Of a stretch of DNA of 64,000 nucleotides, positions 41,504-50,737 are shown in pieces. Source of the stretch: Nitzschia sp. DOCU1 (lineage: Eukaryota; Bacillariophyta; Bacillariophyceae; Bacillariales; Bacillariaceae); NCBI GenBank assembly GCA_951394045.1, contig OX595986.1, positions 4,245,534 through 4,309,533 of the forward strand. The letters are read 5' to 3'. The translations under genes were made by a program, and so were the position numbers. Every line of letters begins with the position of its first letter. Positions within the stretch are counted from its first letter, which is position 1. The notes below the pieces were generated by a model that worked only from the letters and a program-made list of their open reading frames with translations, did not search any database and had not been told where the DNA came from.

Positions 41504-41717
41504 GATTGGAATCGGGTGTACGCCGTCGAGTGAAGTGGATTGTTGTCTCTATATACTAGGCGGATCTCCCTCCTCCCGTATGTGGGTAGAGGGAGCTCTC
41601 CTCCGGGCAGAGCAGCTGTGGCCTACCCCTCCGAAATCGAACTGCTTTGAAGTAGCGGTGGGGCTCAGTAACTTTTTGTGTGAGAACACAAAAACGAAGC
41701 CAAAAGTTCGATGAATC
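41504..41717 (+). repeat. Tandem repeat unit 1 (~215 bp)
   Basis: Matches 41748-41946: GATTGGAA(A)TCGG, GCCGTCGAGTGA.GTGGATTGTTGTCTCTA, GGCGGATCTCCCTCC, GGGTAGAGGGAGCTCTCCTCCGGGC, GAGCAGCTGTGGC, TAGCGGTGGGGCTC and GTTCGATGAAT all occur in the same order. Contains the inverted pair CTCCCTC/GAGGGAG. Confidence 0.75.
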
Positions 41718-41747
41718 ATCGTAGCCAACTCCTGGCGAGTGCTAGAC

Positions 41748-41946
41748 GATTGGAAATCGGCATGCCGTCGAGTGATGTGGATTGTTGTCTCTAGGCGGAT
41801 CTCCCTCCCGTATCTGGGTAGAGGGAGCTCTCCTCCGGGCGGAGCAGCTGTGGCTTACCCCATCCATATCGAATAGCTTTGACGTAGCGGTGGGGCTCGG
41901 TAATTTGTTGCTTGAACAAATTCAGCCAATCGGTTCGATGAATAGA
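41748..41946 (+). repeat. Tandem repeat unit 2 (~200 bp)
   Basis: Second, slightly shorter copy of the unit at 41504-41717, with scattered substitutions and small deletions. Confidence 0.75.
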
Positions 41947-42616
41947 TAGATGATAAATCTGCTTGCGTTGTCGTCATGGCGTTGTCCGTGCTCAATTATA
42001 CAAGTATAGAGTGGAACCGCTCGGGTACTAGCTCGAGAAGCAGTTGCGTCATTAATCGTGCTGGCTATGAGTAGCTAGCTGCCTTGCATCGCTCTCGCAT
42101 GATAGACAACATACATTGATCCTCATAAAAACACTTTCTAGTCCTACTACTATTACAAATCGGTTCTTTGCGACCCTTCCTTTTTGCGCATTCATGTCTT
42201 CCTTATCAAACAGCGGTTCCGCGCTCTTCCGTTTGAATTGATGATGATCGCTCTCTACTTGGTCGTCAGTTTCGGCTTGTTTGCTTCGTCGTCGTACTTT
42301 GGATCGCTGTTGTTTATCACTCTAGCCGACCCGCAAAAAGCGGGAAGTATGCTGTCGCATACCCGGGTCTAGATTAGCCACCTTGAACTTAAGGCTATCT
42401 GAAGGGTACAAAGACAATGATTTGTGGTCCAGCGACTGCACAGAGTCATCGCTGCAAAGGGCTCCATTCTCGAAGTCGTCACGCAGGAAACATTCGTTCC
42501 CCGGAATCGACTTGCAGGGCCACCACAACGTTTTGCACCGTCAGACAAGATCCACGCCCATAGCGCGAACGTTGAAAAGATAGCGCCGAGAACGCACTAT
42601 TGCGAGAATTATTGAA

Positions 42617-44721
42617 CTATTTCATTGTCGTCCTTAGCTCTCCCATTAGGCTCCACGTATTGGCTTCTGTTATCTGGACCAGGACAAATTCTCCCCTCAA
42701 AGCTTCAATGTCTCCATCAAAGTATACCTGACGTCCTTGGCGGTTCCTGCCCATGACCTGTTTAGGATTCCGCGGATTCGTGTCCTCCACCAGCACTTCG
42801 ACGGTTCGGCCCAGATATCTTCGGCTTCGTTCGATTCCATGTCGTGCTGCCAATTCCTGTACGCGATAAAGACGGTCCTTTTTGACATCTTCCGGTACTT
42901 GGTCGGTCCATTGAGCAGCCTCGGTGTTGGGTCGCGGCGAATATGCGAACGTATTCAAATTGTCAAACTTGACGAGCTCCATCAAATCCAGTGTGCGTTG
43001 AAAGGCCTCTTCTGTCTCCCCCGGAAATCCAACAATCACATCACCAAAAATGCCTGCATCTGGAGACTTGGTTCGGATTCGTTCAATAATCTTCATGTAG
43101 CTTTCAAAGGTATAACCACGTCGCATTCGCTTCAGCACTTCATTGTCGCCCGCTTGGAAGGGTACATGGAAACTTTCACAAACCTTCTCAAGGTCCGCAA
43201 TGGCGTCAATGGCCTTGTTGGACATGTATCGTGGATGCGAAGTCGTGTAGCGAATCCTTAGTTTGGTTGGAAGATTGGCATCCAAATACTCCAACAGCTG
43301 CGAAAACGAGCGCCGTGGTGTCATGTCCCGGCCATAGGCGTCAATATTTTGACCCAACAATGTAATCTCTCGATATCCATTTTCGGCCATGTCCAAACAC
43401 TCCTTCAAGATACTTTCCATCGGTCGTGACTGTTCGTATCCGCGTGTGGAGGGAACCACACAATACGTCTGTAACAAAGAGTTTGTGTGTATATAAGACG
43501 ACGACGAAGTAACCGCCCACAGTATTCCGTTACGGTGTAACTTACACAATGTTCATTGCATCCAAAGATGGTATTGACAAAGCCTCGAACCGAGTGCCCT
43601 CGAATTGGTTTCGCCAGAGGATTATCTTCCTTGTACAATATAGGCGCTGTAGCCACCAACTGGTTACCCCATTCCACTTGTTCCAACACATTTGAAAGAA
43701 ACGGAACGTACTGTGGCCCCAAAACGACATCTACTTCTGGAACTTTCCTTAAGAGATCCTCGCCTTCTTGTTGCGCCACACAACCTGTGACAATCAATGC
43801 AATTTCTTCTCCTTTTCGTTTTCGAGCGCAATAGGGCCCTAGCAAATCATACAACTTTTGTTCGGCATGATCTCGAATACTGCAAGTATTAAAAACGACC
43901 ACGTCGGCTTGATCCGCCCGTGCCGCCAATGAGAGTTGTAGTTCATTCTCGAGAATTCCTGCTAATCGTTCGCTATCGGCAACATTCATTTGACAGCCAT
44001 TGGTCTGGATGAAATACGTCTTCTTTTGTGAGGAGGAAGACGTCGAAAGATCCGGCAGTTTGGGCATGACACCTTGCCCCTTGAGCTTGCTCCGAGACAA
44101 AATAGCATTTCGACCGGTATGCGATCCCACTCGCGTATGCTTATCGGCACTAGGAACGAGATTTGGTTGATGTTGAATCAACAGTTCTTCTACACGGATC
44201 AGGTGGAATTGCTTGGTGGTATCCGAACGAAGAATGTGAACATCTCCCGTTTTGGGCGAAAGATCCACCAGTTGTTCAAAGACGTCTTTTGGCAAGAGTG
44301 GCGACGGCCATACTGATTGATGAAGACTGGTCAAATCGATCCAGCCGACTTTTCCAGCTTCGGTTCTCGATTCGACGCAGGCACTGAGTTTCATCGCCAA
44401 GTCACCAAAGGGATCTCGCGACGACGACAGGCTGAGATATTGATCCAGCGCGAGTTGTGCCATTTCGCTCGTCTCGACGACAATGTGTCGAAGATACAGA
44501 CTCTGCACGAGCGCCGTATAATCCACATCTTCTTGGATCCGTGTAGGAAACCACTTTGTAGTTTTCGGTGCAGGCTGCGGCTTGGTGGAACATAAAGAGC
44601 CAGCAGATCTTTGTCGCATGGGCGCCGCGTGCCGTGGGTGACTCACAAAGCCCCATGCCGAAAATGAAAACAGCGAAAGAAAACACCACAGCGATATTCT
44701 TAACGAATTAGTAGACGGCAT
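42617..44721 (-). CDS. tRNA methylthiotransferase, MiaB/CDK5RAP1 type, plastid- or mitochondrion-targeted
   Basis: Two exons, 44721-43546 and 43468-42617, 77-nt intron, 675 aa. MiaB enzymes add the methylthio group to i6A37 of tRNAs using two [4Fe-4S] clusters. The leader MPSTNSLRISLWCFLSLFSFSAWGFVSHP has a signal core and an A-x-G/F motif like diatom plastid targeting. The N-terminal cluster domain has TNGCQMNVADSE, NTCSIRDHAEQK and VTGCVAQQEG (three Cys). The radical-SAM CX3CX2C motif is Cys388, Cys392 and Cys395 (GCNEHC|TYCVVP), split by the intron right after the second Cys. Then GYREITLLGQNIDAYG, RIRYTTSHPRYM, FHVPFQAGDNEVLKRMRRGYT, FGDVIVGFPGET, and a C-terminal TRAM-like domain. Complete and probably active. 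Confidence 0.92.
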
Positions 44722-45068
44722 TATTGCTTCTCGTTGTGCTATTCAAAGGGTCGTTGTAACCTATGGAAGGAGACTCTATTGTTGCTCCTGGAATTGAATG
44801 GATAATGTGGAAGGAAAAATGTGATGGATGTGCTGATGGCGGCGGTTGGATCCGTCGGCAGTGTTTGCCCGCCGTCAGTCAAATCGATCGATTAGGTCGA
44901 CTCACTCGGAAGCAACCGCCGGCGGGCTCATCCATTGCGAGCGAGTCGCTCCAACCACATGAAACGATGAATCCCGCGTCATTTATTTTTCCTCTGATTT
45001 GCAATGCGGATTGAACCTGTCTTTTGTTCCATTTTCCATCGTCTTGCAACATCCTGTAACAAAACATT
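44722..45068. other. Divergent promoter region, MiaB / Cys-rich protein
   Basis: About 350 bp between start codons; nothing further recognised. Confidence 0.3.
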
Positions 45069-45824
45069 ATGCTTTCCCAGTATCATATCCTTGTTATCAG
45101 CACAGTGTTATTGTCGGTGCTGTTCTCCATCAGTCAAGCCCAAAATGACGATTGGATCGATTGTCCCTTGTGCGCTGATCCGACGCATTATCCCCAAGAT
45201 CCCGATGCGAGATTTGTGGCTGGTACCAGCACCATTACTTGTCAGACAGCCTTTGAAATTGGACAAAATTTGACCTTGCCAGCGGAAAATTGTACCTTTT
45301 GGCAATCTCGTGGCGAACTGATTTGTCAATGTGCCGCGGAACCTCCAGAACGAAATGATTGTACGTTATGTGAAAGTGGTGGTTCCCTGCCGGATCCACT
45401 CCGTTCGGCCATACCAGGCACGACGTGTGCAGAAGCACAAGTCGATGCAAAACGAGATGAACCGGAGCTCTGCATTGTATATCAGCAAACGCTGGGAGTC
45501 TATTGCGGTTGCGACAATTCATTAGCCCCATTGGAAGTTTGTCGCCTGTGTGGAGGAAATGTGGACTTGCCTCATCCACTTCAGACACTTTTCTTGTTGA
45601 CAGATGTGAATCAAACGACTCCGATATCGTGTGCTGAGCTAGAATTCACCGCCAATCTGGCTCCCGGGGAAGAGTGCAAGGAATTCCAGCTCTTGTACCA
45701 AGCAAATTGCTGTGAATCTGAGGAAACAACCACGCCGCCGGCACCTGCCGCGGCTGCTCCAAAAGTGGTATGGCTCAGCATTTGGATCTTTGCAATGGCT
45801 CTTTCTTGCCCATTATATTTCTAA
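45069..45824 (+). CDS. Secreted cysteine-rich repeat protein, probably GPI-anchored
   Basis: Single exon, 251 aa. Signal peptide MLSQYHILVISTVLLSVLFSISQAQN, then three repeats of about 65 residues, each of the form C-x2-C ... TC/SC ... C-x3-(Q/W) ... C-x-C: residues from CPLCADPTHYP to CQCAAEPP, from CTLCESGGSLPDP to CGCDNSLAPL, and from CRLCGGNVDLPHP to the terminal CCESEE. Several N-x-T/S sites occur (NLTLPAENCT, NQTT). A Pro/Ala/Thr linker (TTPPAPAAAAPK) and a hydrophobic C-terminus (WLSIWIFAMALSCPLYF) with no charged tail suggest a GPI signal. Such repeats occur in diatom secreted proteins as far as I know; function unknown. The PIG-U gene in this window shows the organism makes GPI anchors. 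Confidence 0.72.
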   Translation: MLSQYHILVISTVLLSVLFSISQAQNDDWIDCPLCADPTHYPQDPDARFVAGTSTITCQTAFEIGQNLTLPAENCTFWQSRGELICQCAAEPPERNDCTLCESGGSLPDPLRSAIPGTTCAEAQVDAKRDEPELCIVYQQTLGVYCGCDNSLAPLEVCRLCGGNVDLPHPLQTLFLLTDVNQTTPISCAELEFTANLAPGEECKEFQLLYQANCCESEETTTPPAPAAAAPKVVWLSIWIFAMALSCPLYF

Positions 45825-46293
45825 ACTAGAAAGCTATCCTGTGCCATGCAAACTAGTAGGGAAAACTGCGCAACTCCTTCTATCATTCAAGACGTCGTCG
45901 CTGGGCGGCCGAGGCAAACCAGAAGTGCACCACCAGAATCAAATCTCACATTCATGGGTAGTGTTTATGAGTATCTATATATCCACATGTGTTGTGAATG
46001 ATTGTCAGTTTAGCAGTGGCATTCCATAGCTCCAAGCAACTACCGGTAGGCTACATATCATACCTTGCGACAGGCGTGTGCGCGGAGGGAACAAAGGAGC
46101 TCGCTCTTCATGACGGACCTCGCGACACCAACGGATGCAAATAATCTACCGGTAATTTTGTCGTACGTCCCAGTCTCGTCGTGTCATTCCCATTGAGAGG
46201 TCAAGATCGATCAATGGCCATCAGCAACGAATGTGGACGACTCATTCCCGACATTACTGGAGAAGAACAAACAAAGAACAAACACCGAAAGAC
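45825..46293. other. Spacer with ACCGGT palindromes and uORF
   Basis: CTACCGGTAG at 46040-46049 and a related TACCGGTAA at 46147-46155 lie upstream of the next gene. An upstream ORF starts at 46214 and overlaps the main start (see findings). Confidence 0.4.
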
Positions 46294-47866
46294 ATGATTT
46301 CCTCCGAGACGCCATCCGCAGTTACGTCGGCGACAGCGTCGTTGGCAAGCAATGATGACATTACCGAAGCAGACAATATGCTGGAAATTGGAGAAATTTC
46401 CATGGGCGAATTGCGTCTCTTTGTAGAAGCTTTGGAGGAAAAGCCAGTTCAAGACGACGAGAGCACGTCTACTGCTAGTACCACCCCAAAGAACTATCCA
46501 AGAACTTCATCCTTGTTGACTAGTTTGCATGTGGATGCACATTATGGAGAACGATTGTCGGAAGAAGAAGCCCTTGCGGCCGTGCCGCCTGGCGACGAGG
46601 GACTCATGAGATATGCCATTGTGATACCCAACAAGTTTTGTACCAATGGAAAATTAGTGGGTGGACTGAACAAACGAGACTTTGATGTTACAAACGGCTC
46701 TATCAAACCCCGAAGAGCATCACTTCCTGTGACTCAGTCGCAGCTATTTACATCCTTGACTAAAGTCCAGGGACCCGATGGACCCCGATGGATTTTCAAT
46801 GGCATTTTGAATGGATGGCCGTCGTTGCGGAACTTTGAACTCGTAGAACTGGAGAAAAAGCGAAGTATCGGTCCACTGACACCTCCCGACTATATGAATT
46901 CGATTCGGCATACGTGGTCACATTATTGGAGCGTCGATACGGAAGGACGAGCAGGAATTTCTCCTGCAATCAAGGACCAGACCAAAATTTATAGAGCCAA
47001 GCTGCGTGGAGCACCGTGGTCTTCTGTCGGCTGGTCGCCCGAAAGTCCTGGGTTTATGTTTTGGTTCGAAGCACAACGGCCAGAGCCGCGGGTTACATAT
47101 GGAATCCGAGCCATACAAGAAGTTGGCGACGAACGCTGCAAAATGGTATGTTTGAGAGAGTGAAAATGTATAGGTGACGACGACTCTTCTTTCTCGTTTC
47201 CTCATGCTTGACATGTGTGACATTCATGTACAGGTGCACATGATTTCTCACAGATATGCAGTGGCTAGAGAGACGCCTAAAGACAAATTGACATGGCATT
47301 CCGTAGTTTTGCTGGAGTGGGAGCATGGCAATTTTTGTACGATTGTGGAAGGAGCCTACTTGAATGGTATTGGTGGTTATAAGGGGCGTAGCAACTGGTA
47401 CCATGACCGAGACGAGCCCGCCACAAGTCTTTACAAGTGTATGCCACCCGAACTAGTCTCGCCCTGGTTGACTACGGCTGCAGAGATACGTTGTTACGAT
47501 GTGCCGGTCAAGAATTTGGACGAAATGAAAGAGTACATTGCTACCTACACTGGAAGTGGCAAACGATTCATTGATCCCCACTACACCTTTTCACATTCGG
47601 CTCGATTGACATATCGCTCCCGTTCCCATATTGCGCAGTATTTGATAAGCTACATCTCCCGGGATTGTTCCTATTCCGAGCTGACTCGCAACTGTCAAAC
47701 TTTTGCCGCCGATTTTTGTGGATTCCTGGCAGGCAAGAAGGATGTGGTACCGTATCACCCTATCAATCGGATAGACTATCGCAACCGAACCCACTTCTTT
47801 CTGTATGACAGCAACATGTACGTTGCAAGGAAGAGAGCCCATCTCAAGGGCAAGGTTGCAAAGTAG
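46294..47866 (+). CDS. Protein of unknown function with C-terminal Asn-Cys motif
   Basis: Two exons, 46294-47145 and 47234-47866, 88-nt intron in phase 0 (GCAAAATG|GTATGT ... TACAG|GTGCAC), 494 aa; an in-frame ATG at 46231 would add 21 residues. The N-terminal half has an acidic helix (ISMGELRLFVEALEEKPVQ) and the text PRWIFNGILNGWPSLRNFELVELEKKRSIG. The C-terminal half has LLEWEHGNFCTIVEGAYLNG, a His-containing segment FIDPHYTFSHSARLTYRSRSH, and CSYSELTRNCQTFAADFCGFLAGKK. The order His...Asn-Cys with a following helix recalls permuted papain-like folds (LRAT/PPPDE) where NC carries the catalytic Cys, but I cannot confirm this. Unrecognised family; coding evidence is good. Confidence 0.6.
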
Positions 47867-48011
47867 AGCGCACGCTGCAATCTATACTAGTAGTATTTAG
47901 GGGCACCTGTGCCTTCATCCCGGTTACTCGCGTGGACGATACCCTACTAGTTTCAACTTTCATAGAACGGATTTACCCCCAAAGCAAGCATAATAGTGGA
48001 TACTAAAATAA

Positions 48012-49496
48012 TCAATCGTACATATCATCGCCACCGTCGTCATTATCGTTGCCTCCAGCGTCACCACCACCATCCCCTCCGAATCCAAATGCACCACCTC
48101 CATCTCCCATGGAATCCATCAGCAAGTTTGCCGCCAAAGCTTCGTTCTTATCACACGCCAAAAATGCTTGCGCTGCTTCCGTTCGATCAAAGCCCATTTC
48201 GGTTAATCGGTCAACAGCAGCCATTTCTTCTTCTGTCAATCGCAAAACTGCGGGTCCACCGCCGCCGCCGCCACCCATCATACCTGCAGGGCCACCGCCT
48301 TGCATTGCCTGCATCATGTACTGTTGAAGTTGTTCAGGGGGGATTTGTCCAAGCATCTGTGCCGTAGTTCGGAGTTGGTCTGGGGAAAGTCCCATCATTG
48401 CAGCCATTTGATTCAGTTCGTTGGGACTCATACTTTGGATCATTTGAGCCATCTGCGCAGGGTTTGCCATTCCTTCCATCATGCCAGCGGGGAAACCACC
48501 TGCACCACCCGGCGGTGCAGGGGCAGAGAGAGCAGGTGCAGGCGCTGATGAAGAAGTCGACGAAGACGATTCCTCAATCGGTTCATTCATCATAGCCAAG
48601 AAAGCTTCCTGATTTGCATTGATTTCTGCTAAGAGTTCTGGTTGTTGTTGCCCAATCTGAGTCAAGACCTGTTGCAACATTTGAGGATTGGATCTAACCA
48701 GTCTTCTAAGATCGTTGAACTGGGGATGATTTCGAAGAGCTGCCAAGGGGGCACCACCCCCACCACCCGAGGCTGCTGCTGCCGCTCGTGCAGCTTCTTG
48801 TTCTCCAGGTTGCATACCTGGTGGGATTCCATTCGTCAAAAACTCGACAGCAATGTCGGGGTTGCCGTTCGCGGCTCTCAAGCAATGGCGAACTTCTGCC
48901 TCAGGGAACCCCATGCCGGTCAAGTTTTCAATCACCTCAGCCGGGAACTCGAGATCAGCAGGACGAGAAGGAGCACCTGGGGGTTCTGCGGGGGCCGGAC
49001 CTGGTGCAGGGGTCTCTGCGGGTGTGCTATCCGCAGGGGCAGGAGCCGGCGTCTTAGGAGCTTCAGCAGCAGCGGGGGCAGCCGCCGCAGCAGCAGCTGG
49101 CGCTGGTGCAGCTACCTTCTTTGCTTTTGTCAACATGACGACCAGGAAATCATTCGTCTTGATGCCGCATGATTCAATTGTTTGATCATCCTTGAGAACC
49201 TTTCCAGAGTGAATTAATTTCATCGACGCCGCTGGGAGCTCGGCATTGGATTTTTCCTTTTACGACGAGACAAGCGAGAAAAATTAGGAAACAATCACCC
49301 AAGAAACATCACCATGATTATCAAGCCGATAGCCAGAAAAAGGCATGGAATAACACCGCTATCGTGAATCACCCACGAGACGTGCAAAATGGGACCCCGG
49401 ACTTACAATGATGCCCTTGACATCGCCAACGGAATTCGACGGCTCAACGTCTACCTCGAATTTGCCTCCTTTCAACGTCTTTACAGTCAACTTCAT
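48012..49496 (-). CDS. RAD23-like UBL-UBA ubiquitin receptor
   Basis: Two exons, 49496-49407 and 49256-48012, 150-nt intron, phase 0; 444 aa. RAD23 shuttles ubiquitylated proteins to the proteasome and stabilises XPC. The UBL is split by the intron: MKLTVKTLKGGKFEVDVEPSN..GDVKGII|EKSNAELPAASMKLIHSGKVLKDDQTIESCGIK..DFLVVML. Then an Ala/Pro linker, UBA1 (VIENLTGMGFPEAEVRHCLRAANGNPDIAVEFLTNGIP), an XPC-binding/STI1-like segment (PLAALRNHPQFNDLRRLVRSNPQMLQQVLTQIGQQQPELLAEI), an extra Met-rich segment (MSPNELNQMAAMMGLSPDQLRTTAQMLGQIPPEQLQQYM), UBA2 (MAAVDRLTEMGFDRTEAAQAFLACDKNEALAANLLM) and an acidic Gly tail. The extra Met-rich segment is not in yeast or human RAD23. Confidence 0.88.
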
Positions 49497-50297
49497 TTTT
49501 CTAATCTTCCGCTCTGCTTAAATCAAACTATCTTCCTTTTCCTCCGAGACAAAGATTCAAGCTACGAGTGACAGCTAGCTACCGGTAGAGGGATAGCCGT
49601 TGTTGTAATCGTGAGACTGCTGGAGCCAAAGAGACAATGGCAGTCCGACATGGTGCGGCCGATGGTTCCCCCAAATGAACTTGTAGGGGCGAGACGCGCG
49701 GCCGAACAATCGGATTCGATTACCGTAGATTTGCATTAGTTTGTCCCCGTTGGCACGTGCACCTCCGCGAAGGGGAGCGAGCACCCCTCATGGTGTTGTC
49801 GATACCTCACGAAAATGTCTTCGTAGAAAAATCTACGATCCCCTTACGCATTCCAAACATCGTTGGCTTTCGTTTCTGTTCGACAGGAATGCGACAGAGC
49901 TTTAATTATGAGGATGATGACGTGACTGCCTCAACGCATTTTTCGCCAAACAAAGGGCGAGAAACAACTTTGAGGGCAGTCTCCCCGAGATTACAACATT
50001 CACCATCCATCGAACCAAGGACGATGACGAGACGCAGATGAAAAGAAAGGGGAAAGTTGGAATACAAACAATCGCCACTTCAAACGAATAAACCATTCAA
50101 TCTCAGGCCCTTTCACAACCACTATTCCCCAATCCAGTCCAGAAGCGGAGTTTTCAGTCGAAAGGGAACCTTTTGCAACTGCCACAAGCTCGTTCTCTCT
50201 TAGAATTTCAATGCCATCGCAATAGTGGAGCGTGAACCACTCAATCCTGGCACGTCTCGACAGCACTTTCATCACCCACAATCATTTTTTACGGAAC
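49497..50297. other. Divergent promoter region, RAD23 / ATG12
   Basis: About 800 bp. CTACCGGTAG palindrome at 49579-49588, 83 bp upstream of the RAD23 start. Small frames without family features. Confidence 0.35.
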
Positions 50298-50579
50298 ATG
50301 GCCGACGTCGTCGAAAAAGTCAAGGTCCATTTTGTTCCCGTCGGTTCCGCCCCTATCATGAAAAAGACCAAGTTTCAAATAGGAGGCGATCAACGATTTG
50401 CGTCGGTCCACTCCTTCTTGCGAAAGGTCCTCAAATTGCCGCAGGGAGATTCATTATTTTTGTATTTGAGTTCGGCATTTTGCCCTGGGCCAGAAGAGCT
50501 GGTGGGCGATCTGAATGAATGCTTCTCCAAACGAGGAGAACTAGTGATTCACTATAGCATACAAGAGGCGTGGGGGTAG
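50298..50579 (+). CDS. ATG12: Ubiquitin-like autophagy protein ATG12
   Basis: Single exon, 93 aa. ATG12 is conjugated to ATG5 to form the E3-like factor for ATG8 lipidation. MADVVEKVKVHFVPVGSAPIMKKTKFQIGGDQRFASVHSFLRKVLKLP..DSLFLYLSSAFCPGPEELVGDLNECFSKRGELVIHYSIQEAWG matches the C-terminal ubiquitin fold of ATG12 (F.I.....F..V..FLRK.L, LF.Y....F.P.P...V..L...F...G.L..HY....AWG). It ends in Trp-Gly, so no processing protease is needed, as in other ATG12 proteins. The usual long disordered N-terminus is missing. The 3' end has been tandemly duplicated (see repeat feature). Confidence 0.93.
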   Translation: MADVVEKVKVHFVPVGSAPIMKKTKFQIGGDQRFASVHSFLRKVLKLPQGDSLFLYLSSAFCPGPEELVGDLNECFSKRGELVIHYSIQEAWG

Positions 50580-50661
50580 ATAGTGGAGCAATATCTACGA
50601 GAACTAGTGATTCATCGTAGCCTACAAGAAGCGCGGGGCTAGATAGTAGAGTAATATCTAC
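50536..50661 (+). repeat. 63-bp tandem duplication of the ATG12 3' end
   Basis: Unit 1 is 50536-50598 (last 14 codons, stop and 19 nt); unit 2 is 50599-50661. They match at 54 of 63 positions by my count. Because the unit is 21 codons, unit 2 keeps frame and would read ..ELVIHRSLQEARG then TAG. Confidence 0.8.
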
Positions 50662-50737
50662 AAGATTTCTATTAACCAAATCGACAACATCCAACATGTC
50701 CATTGGAATGTATTTAGCAATGCCAGTTCCAGCATTC

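Larger units (their letters stand above)
39192..42616. other. Gene-poor, repeat-bearing 3.4-kb region
   Basis: No convincing gene. It contains the dispersed/tandem repeats listed separately, and two open frames (minus 40111-40611, 166 codons; plus 42184-42372) without family features. A possible small spliced frame at 41033-41403 is described in the findings. Confidence 0.5.

Noticed and set aside
42737..43261. 174-codon plus frame antisense to MiaB
   Set aside because: Shadow of the conserved radical-SAM gene.
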